In this document: piece by piece, positions 7,084 to 10,948 of the stretch
Numbering within the stretch: position 1 is the first letter of the stretch
Layout: each line of letters opens with the position of its first letter
Assembly (NCBI GenBank): GCA_919902745.1
Contig: CAKKRN010000070.1
Span: 1 to 10,948 of the forward strand
Direction of reading: 5' to 3'
DNA length: 10,948 nt
From: Syntrophaceae bacterium
GTDB taxonomy: Bacteria; Desulfobacterota; Syntrophia; Syntrophales; UBA5619
Made by a program: the position numbers and the translations under genes
Notes under the pieces: model-generated
The model's input: only the letters and a program-made list of their open reading frames with translations
Databases searched by the model: none
What the model was told of the DNA's origin: nothing

Positions 7084-7090
7084 AGATTCC

Positions 7091-8259
7091 ATGTTGATTC
7101 CACGTTATTCAGCAACATCCATCCTCCGGGATCTCGAGGAAAAGATGGTTTTTCTCTCCGGACCCCGCCAGGTCGGGAAAACCACCCTGGTAAAATCGTT
7201 CCTGCACGGAAAACAGGACCGCTATTTCAACTGGGACAACCGACAGGACCGCCGGGAGATCCTCGCGGCGCGATGGCCTGCGGAAGATGCGACCCTGGTC
7301 TTTGATGAACTCCACAAATACAGAAGCTGGAAGGCGTGGATCAAAGGGGAATTCGATCATCACCGGGAGCGGCTGAAATTTCTCATCACCGGAAGCGCCC
7401 GCCTTGACGTATACCGCAAGGGCGGCGATTCGCTTCAGGGGCGATATCATTCCCACCGCCTGCATGGATTCACCATGAGCGAGTTGGAGCGCCGGTCGGT
7501 TGCCATCGAACCGTTCAAGGAACTGTCGTTCCCGGATGCATCATGCGGCGACGTGATTGAAACCCTTTTTCATTACGGCGGCTTCCCGGAACCGTTCCTC
7601 AAGCAGAATCAGCGCTTTCTGCGACGATGGCAGAGGGAAAAGATGGATCGTTTCCTGAGGGAGGATATCCGCGACCTGGAAAACGTCCGGGACCTTTCCG
7701 CCCTTGAACTGCTGTCCGACCTGCTCGCTGAAAGGATCGGCGCCCCCCTTTCGCTGCAGTCCCTGAGGGAAGACCTGGAGGTCAGCCATCGCGCCGTATC
7801 TCACTGGGTCGATATCCTCGAAAGGCTGTATTATACTGTTACCTCGTTACGCCCTATGCCCACAGCACCGTTCGTTCCCTGCGCAAAGCTCCCAAGGCCT
7901 ACCTCTGGGACTGGTCCGTCATCACCGATGAAGGCAGCCGCTTTGAAAATCTGATCGCCGGGCACCTCCTGAAAATGTGTAATTTCCTGGAAGACCGGGA
8001 AGGTTACCGGATGGGTCTGCATTATCTGCGCGACGTATCGAAAAGGGAAGTTGATTTTCTGGTCACCGTGGACAAGCGGCCCTGGTTTGCGGTTGAATGC
8101 AAAGTGTCCGCCCATTCCGTGAACCCCGCCCTCCGCTATTTCGGCGAGCGTTTGCAGATCCCCTACCTCTATCAGGTCTTCTTGAGGGGATCTGACGATC
8201 TCCTGGATGGCCGGGTAAGGATCATGCCTGCCGCAAAATTCCTTGGTGCGCTTCCCTGA
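7091..8259 (+). pseudogene. AAA+ ATPase with DUF4143 domain, single frameshift
   Basis: An ATPase of the AAA_14/DUF4143 family, about 390 residues when repaired. The N-terminal part shows Walker A GPRQVGKTT (24-32), Walker B LVFDELHK (69-76) and a sensor stretch FLITGSARLD (97-106). The middle DUF4143 part (FHYGGFPEPFLKQN, FLREDIRDLENVRDL) follows. After ERLYY near 7835 the frame continues meaninglessly to 7954, while another frame picks up TPYAHSTVRSLRKAPKAYLW, then DWSVITDEGSRFENLIAGHLL and REVDFLV ... FAVECK (a PD-(D/E)xK-like end). Removing one TA from TATTATAC at 7829-7836 (or adding one base) restores a single frame. Start chosen at 7091 because the family begins there; an in-frame ATG at 6860 would pull in the ABC fragment. 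The cellular role of this family is poorly known. Confidence 0.88.
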
Positions 8260-8293
8260 CGTCTTTCTCCGGGCCGCCGGAAGTGATTTCCCA

Positions 8294-8322
8294 TTGACAT
8301 TCCACATCGGTTCCCGTACTTC
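8294..8322 (+). promoter_or_regulatory. possible promoter of the MFS gene
   Basis: A perfect TTGACA at 8294-8299 is followed 17 bases later by TACTTC (8317-8322), a weak -10. It sits 36 bases ahead of the MFS start in the 98-base gap after the ATPase gene. Plausible but unproven. Confidence 0.3.
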
Positions 8323-8357
8323 TTGGCCGGAAATTTCAGTGAATAAGGGAGAAAAAC

Positions 8358-9602
8358 GTGAAGGACTACACCCGTATCGCCCGGAAGATCACGATCGTGC
8401 TGTTCCTCTCCCAGAGCCTGAGCTCGGCAGGATTCATCGCCGCCTTCACCGTCAACGCCCTCGTCGGCGTCGATTTGAGCGGACAGAAGGCCATGGCGGG
8501 CGTTCCCGGCGCCGTCTACGTACTGGGGCAGGCTTTCGGCGCCCTGGTCTGGGGCTTCAGCATGGAGCGGATCGGCCGGAGAGGGGGTCTCGCGCTGGGG
8601 CAGGTCCTCGGGGTGATCGGATCGGTGATCGCAATGAGCGCGGTGGTCGGCCGTTCCTTGCCGCTCTTCCTGATGGGTCTTGTCCTGGTGGGAATGGCCA
8701 GATCGGCCGTCGATCTGGGCCGCTTTGCCGCGGCGGAGGTCCACCTGCCTGCGCAGCGGGGGCGGGCCATCTCCCATGTGGTGCTGGGAAGCACAGTGGG
8801 GGCGATTTTCGGACCTCTGCTGGTGGGCCCCACCGGAACGTTGGCAAAGTGGGCCGGGTTTTCGGAGTTGGCCGGACCCTACAGCGTCGGATTTATCGGT
8901 TTGATCCTTGCGGCCATACTGATCTTTGCGGGGCTGAGGCCGGACCCACGAGACGTCGGGCGCGAACTCGCCCGCCTATATCCGGAATCGGTCCCCCGGC
9001 AGGGGACCCGCTCCCTTGCGGAGATCGTCCGGCAACCGGGGGTGATCGTGGCCATGGGCAGCGTGGTCTTTGCCCAGATGGTGATGATGGTGCCGATGTC
9101 CATCACCTCCGTCCACATGAAGGCCCTTCACCACCCCTTGGGCGCGGTGTCGCTGGTGATCTCCGCCCATACCCTGGGGATGTACGCCTTCTCCATCATC
9201 TCCGGGCGGATGACCGACCGGTGGGGGCGCGGGCAGGTGATCATCCTGGGAGCGGTTGTGATGATCGTCTCCTGCCTGATGGCCGCCCCTTCGACCGGCC
9301 TTGTGGCTCTGATGGTCGCACTCTTTCTACTGGGGCTTGGCTGGAACTTCGCCTACGTGGCCGGGTCCACCCTGCTGGCCGACCAGCTTTCGCCTGGCGA
9401 GAGGGCCAAGACCCAGGGTTTCAACGACCTGCTGCTGAACCTGACCTCGGCTGCCAGCCAGGTCGTCAGTGGGGTGGTGTATGCCGTCGGCGGCTACGGG
9501 GTCATGGCTCTGGCGGCGGCGGCGGCATCGCTGGCGCCGTTGGCCTTGGCCATATGGTGGCAGGCGGCCGGTCGGCAGATCACCGCACCCCCACAGCCAT
9601 AG
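8358..9602 (+). CDS. major facilitator superfamily transporter
   Basis: A 414-residue inner-membrane protein with about 12 hydrophobic helices in two halves, joined by a charged cytoplasmic loop at about 194-226. Motif A of the first half reads GALVWGFSMERIGRRGG (61-77), with Glu for the usual Asp; its counterpart in the second half is ISGRMTDRWGRGQ (281-293). GLGWNFAYVAGSTLLAD (326-342) and ERAKTQGFND (348-357) are typical of one large group of proton-driven MFS exporters. Substrate cannot be assigned. The start is GTG at 8358 with AAGGGAG 6 bases upstream (8345-8351). The gene is intact and converges on the UPF0280 gene with only 13 bases between the two stop codons. Confidence 0.92.
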   Translation: MKDYTRIARKITIVLFLSQSLSSAGFIAAFTVNALVGVDLSGQKAMAGVPGAVYVLGQAFGALVWGFSMERIGRRGGLALGQVLGVIGSVIAMSAVVGRSLPLFLMGLVLVGMARSAVDLGRFAAAEVHLPAQRGRAISHVVLGSTVGAIFGPLLVGPTGTLAKWAGFSELAGPYSVGFIGLILAAILIFAGLRPDPRDVGRELARLYPESVPRQGTRSLAEIVRQPGVIVAMGSVVFAQMVMMVPMSITSVHMKALHHPLGAVSLVISAHTLGMYAFSIISGRMTDRWGRGQVIILGAVVMIVSCLMAAPSTGLVALMVALFLLGLGWNFAYVAGSTLLADQLSPGERAKTQGFNDLLLNLTSAASQVVSGVVYAVGGYGVMALAAAAASLAPLALAIWWQAAGRQITAPPQP

Positions 9603-9615
9603 AGAGAGACGTTGA

Positions 9616-10308
9616 TCAGCGCATCTTGACCAGCGGGGGAAGTTTTCCGGCAAGGCCCACATGGCCGTTCTTGACAATCATCACGCCGCTGACGCCATCG
9701 ATGGAAACCATTTGATTCAGAGCCGGCTCCACATCGCCGACGGCCTTGACGAGATTGGCGGCCAGGGTCGCCGCGGCATCCGCCAGGGCGGCATCCTTCG
9801 CAACCACGGTGGCCAGATCGCATTGGCCCAGGCTAAGGGAGTGGCCCATTTTCCCAGAAGATGAACAGATCGAGAGGGGGGTATCGCGCGCCTGCAATGA
9901 AAACGCCAGTCGGCCGATTTGCCCCGACTCGCCCGGATAGAGACCGATGATCACGGGTTCGACGGTTTGCAGATAGATGTCGCCCCCGTTATCCACAATC
10001 ACCTCTTCGGCGCCGGCCCGAAGAGCGGCCTCGACCGCAAGCTGGGCCATGGCCCCGGCGACGGCAGCCATCGGTCCGACGCCCACCCTGTTTGCTGCGC
10101 GGGCCATCCGCCGTGCAACTTCGGGCGCATCGGCTCTGGTCGCGACGGGTTGGAGCGCGTGTTGAAAATGGGGATGCCGCCGGATATAGTCCTCCAGAAT
10201 CGCCCGTTGCCGGACGATCTCCCGCGTGACGGCTTCAAACGGCTCGCAGCAGATCCGTAAAACCGCCTCTTTGTGGATGAACGTTCTGTAAACCCGTTTG
10301 CGGTTCAT
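9616..10308 (-). CDS. UPF0280 family protein (COG2122, ApbE-like)
   Basis: With the start at 10308 this is 230 residues. Family blocks: VGPMAAVAGA (77-86), EVIVDNGGDIYL (102-113), GLYPGESGQIGRLAF (122-136), ICSSSGKMGHSLSLGQCD (147-164) and ADAAATLAANL (176-186). COG2122 proteins are ApbE-related. In methanogens and other anaerobes they are associated with DUF39 and NIL-ferredoxin proteins in sulfide assimilation to homocysteine, and both partners lie just upstream here. The exact reaction is not settled. A longer frame opens at 10365, but its extra 19 residues overlap the ferredoxin gene and do not look like the family, so MNRKRVYRTFIHKEAVLRI is the better start. Its ribosome-binding site is weak, suggesting translation coupled to the gene upstream (31-base gap). 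Confidence 0.88.
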   Translation of the reverse strand: MNRKRVYRTFIHKEAVLRICCEPFEAVTREIVRQRAILEDYIRRHPHFQHALQPVATRADAPEVARRMARAANRVGVGPMAAVAGAMAQLAVEAALRAGAEEVIVDNGGDIYLQTVEPVIIGLYPGESGQIGRLAFSLQARDTPLSICSSSGKMGHSLSLGQCDLATVVAKDAALADAAATLAANLVKAVGDVEPALNQMVSIDGVSGVMIVKNGHVGLAGKLPPLVKMR

Positions 10309-10339
10309 GGGCTGCCGGAGCGGACTTTGCGAAATGGAA

Positions 10340-10762
10340 TTAGAACGCCGATGTGCACGCGCCAAAGGGACAGATGCGGATGCACGCCAGACACTCGATG
10401 CATTCGGATTCGTTGTAGGCTACCTTGCGGGTGGCGCGATCTTCGATTTTCAGCGCCCCCGGGGGACAGTATGGAATGCAGTAGCCGCAATGGGCGCAGC
10501 GCTCCTCGTCTCGGATGACCCCCTTTCCGGAATAATTGACCGTGACGTTGAAGGTCTTTACAAAATCGATTGCGCCCTGGATCGCCTTTTCCGTGCCCGT
10601 GACGTCCAGCACAAGGTACCCTTCCTCCTCCGGTGTGACCTTTGCCCGGTAGACATTGACGATGAGATGATGATCTTTAACCAGGTGGTATATGATCGGC
10701 TTGTCACATTCGCATTTGGGAAAGTAGAACATCAGTTTTTTTGTCACGGTATCTTCGTTCAT
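10340..10762 (-). CDS. NIL-domain ferredoxin with two [4Fe-4S] clusters
   Basis: A 140-residue cytoplasmic protein. Residues about 5-80 form a NIL domain (KKLMFYFPKCECDKPIIYHL, then EEEGYLVLDVTGTEKAIQ). Two ferredoxin motifs follow, CAHCGYCIPYCPPGAL and CIECLACIRICPFGAC. This is the layout of the ferredoxin partner of DUF39 proteins (such as MA1822 with MA1821 in Methanosarcina), where it is thought to supply electrons for reductive sulfur transfer from aspartate semialdehyde and sulfide to homocysteine. Its ATG overlaps the stop codon of the DUF39 gene (ATGA), and AGAGGGAG lies 8 bases upstream, so the genes are translationally coupled. Both cluster motifs are complete. Confidence 0.92.
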   Translation of the reverse strand: MNEDTVTKKLMFYFPKCECDKPIIYHLVKDHHLIVNVYRAKVTPEEEGYLVLDVTGTEKAIQGAIDFVKTFNVTVNYSGKGVIRDEERCAHCGYCIPYCPPGALKIEDRATRKVAYNESECIECLACIRICPFGACTSAF

Positions 10763-10948
10763 CGGGGCGGCTCCCTCTTTACCAGCGGTTTCATTTTCAT
10801 GTCTCTTTTAAGAGGGGCGATCGGAGCGGCAAGCCGGAAATCACCCCGCCGGATCTCATCCGCCAGCAGATTCGCTACCTCCAATGCTTTAAAGTACGAA
10901 GACAACGAGCCGACCTCTATCGTCTTGCCGTCGACCTGGATCTGGCCG
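10759..10948 (-). CDS. DUF39/COG1900 homocysteine biosynthesis protein, C-terminal part
   Basis: Only the last 62 codons are inside the window; the gene continues beyond 10948. The visible part reads IQVDGKTIEVGSLSSYFKAL, then EVANLLADEIRRGDFRLAAP, and ends KREPPR. DGKT....LSSY.KA.E.A..L...I..G.F.L..P is the ordinary end of DUF39 proteins, which in anaerobes replace the usual homocysteine synthases by making homocysteine from aspartate semialdehyde and sulfide. The assignment is strengthened by the NIL-ferredoxin and UPF0280 genes immediately downstream in the same operon. The catalytic cysteine and CBS domains found in some members cannot be checked here. Confidence 0.85.
   Translation of the reverse strand, partial: GQIQVDGKTIEVGSLSSYFKALEVANLLADEIRRGDFRLAAPIAPLKRDMKMKPLVKREPPR

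Larger units (their letters stand above)
6697..7090. other. gene-poor stretch with relics and control sequence
   Basis: No convincing gene. It contains a small hairpin (6731-6749), an ABC-transporter gene fragment (6898-6984) and, from about 6985, a sharp drop in GC content leading into the ATPase gene (inverted repeat 7042-7073). The 6750-6897 part shows nothing I can name. A minus-strand frame from 6823 runs through it but has no recognisable family. Confidence 0.6.

Noticed and set aside
8268..8281. Inverted repeat TCCGG-GCCG-CCGGA just after the ATPase stop as a terminator
   Set aside because: The stem has only 5 pairs and no T run follows on either strand.
8243..9715. A 490-codon plus-strand open frame
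   Set aside because: It overlaps the MFS gene in another frame, is rich in Arg and Gly, and has no membrane segments or family motifs; GC-rich codon bias explains its length.

Overview
The window looks like chromosome from an anaerobic, moderately GC-rich bacterium, most likely of the deltaproteobacterial (Desulfobacterota, Syntrophales-like) type. Two things point that way: a DUF39 / NIL-ferredoxin / UPF0280 homocysteine-synthesis gene set at the right end, typical of strict anaerobes, and a dispersed palindromic repeat of the 'GTCATTGCGAG...GAAGCAATCTC' type at the left end. The taxon is an inference. I see no rRNA, tRNA, CRISPR array or complete insertion sequence.

Left block (1-2083, minus strand): a REP-like palindrome, then an intact ABC exporter half-transporter whose nucleotide-binding domain carries the substitutions of a degenerate site (Asp for the catalytic Glu, Gln for the H-loop His). 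Its consensus partner is not in the window. Between it and the restriction genes lies only the last ~37 codons of a UvrD-type helicase.

Middle block (2084-6990, minus strand): a decayed type III-like restriction-modification locus. Mod has lost its target-recognition region and Res has lost the stretch between helicase motifs I and II; both losses also shift the frame. Upstream sits an apparently intact toxin-antitoxin pair (RelE/HigB-like toxin first, HTH antitoxin second) with a perfect 6+4+6 palindrome in its promoter. Further upstream is a graveyard: a motif-IV fragment of a second Mod gene, the N-terminus of a BPTD_3080-type restriction protein fused to a TGQV repeat tail, and an 87-bp near-identical copy of part of the ABC transporter gene. 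The only undamaged coding unit in this block is the toxin-antitoxin pair.

Right block (7042-9602, plus strand): an AAA+ ATPase/DUF4143 gene broken by one small frameshift, preceded by an AT-rich 11-bp inverted repeat, then an intact 12-helix MFS transporter. Facing it on the minus strand (9616-10948) is the operon DUF39 (partial) > NIL-domain 2x[4Fe-4S] ferredoxin > UPF0280 (ApbE-like), probably for reductive sulfur insertion in homocysteine synthesis. I found no clearly new system. The notable story is a restriction/defence hotspot where several systems have been successively broken while a toxin-antitoxin module persists.
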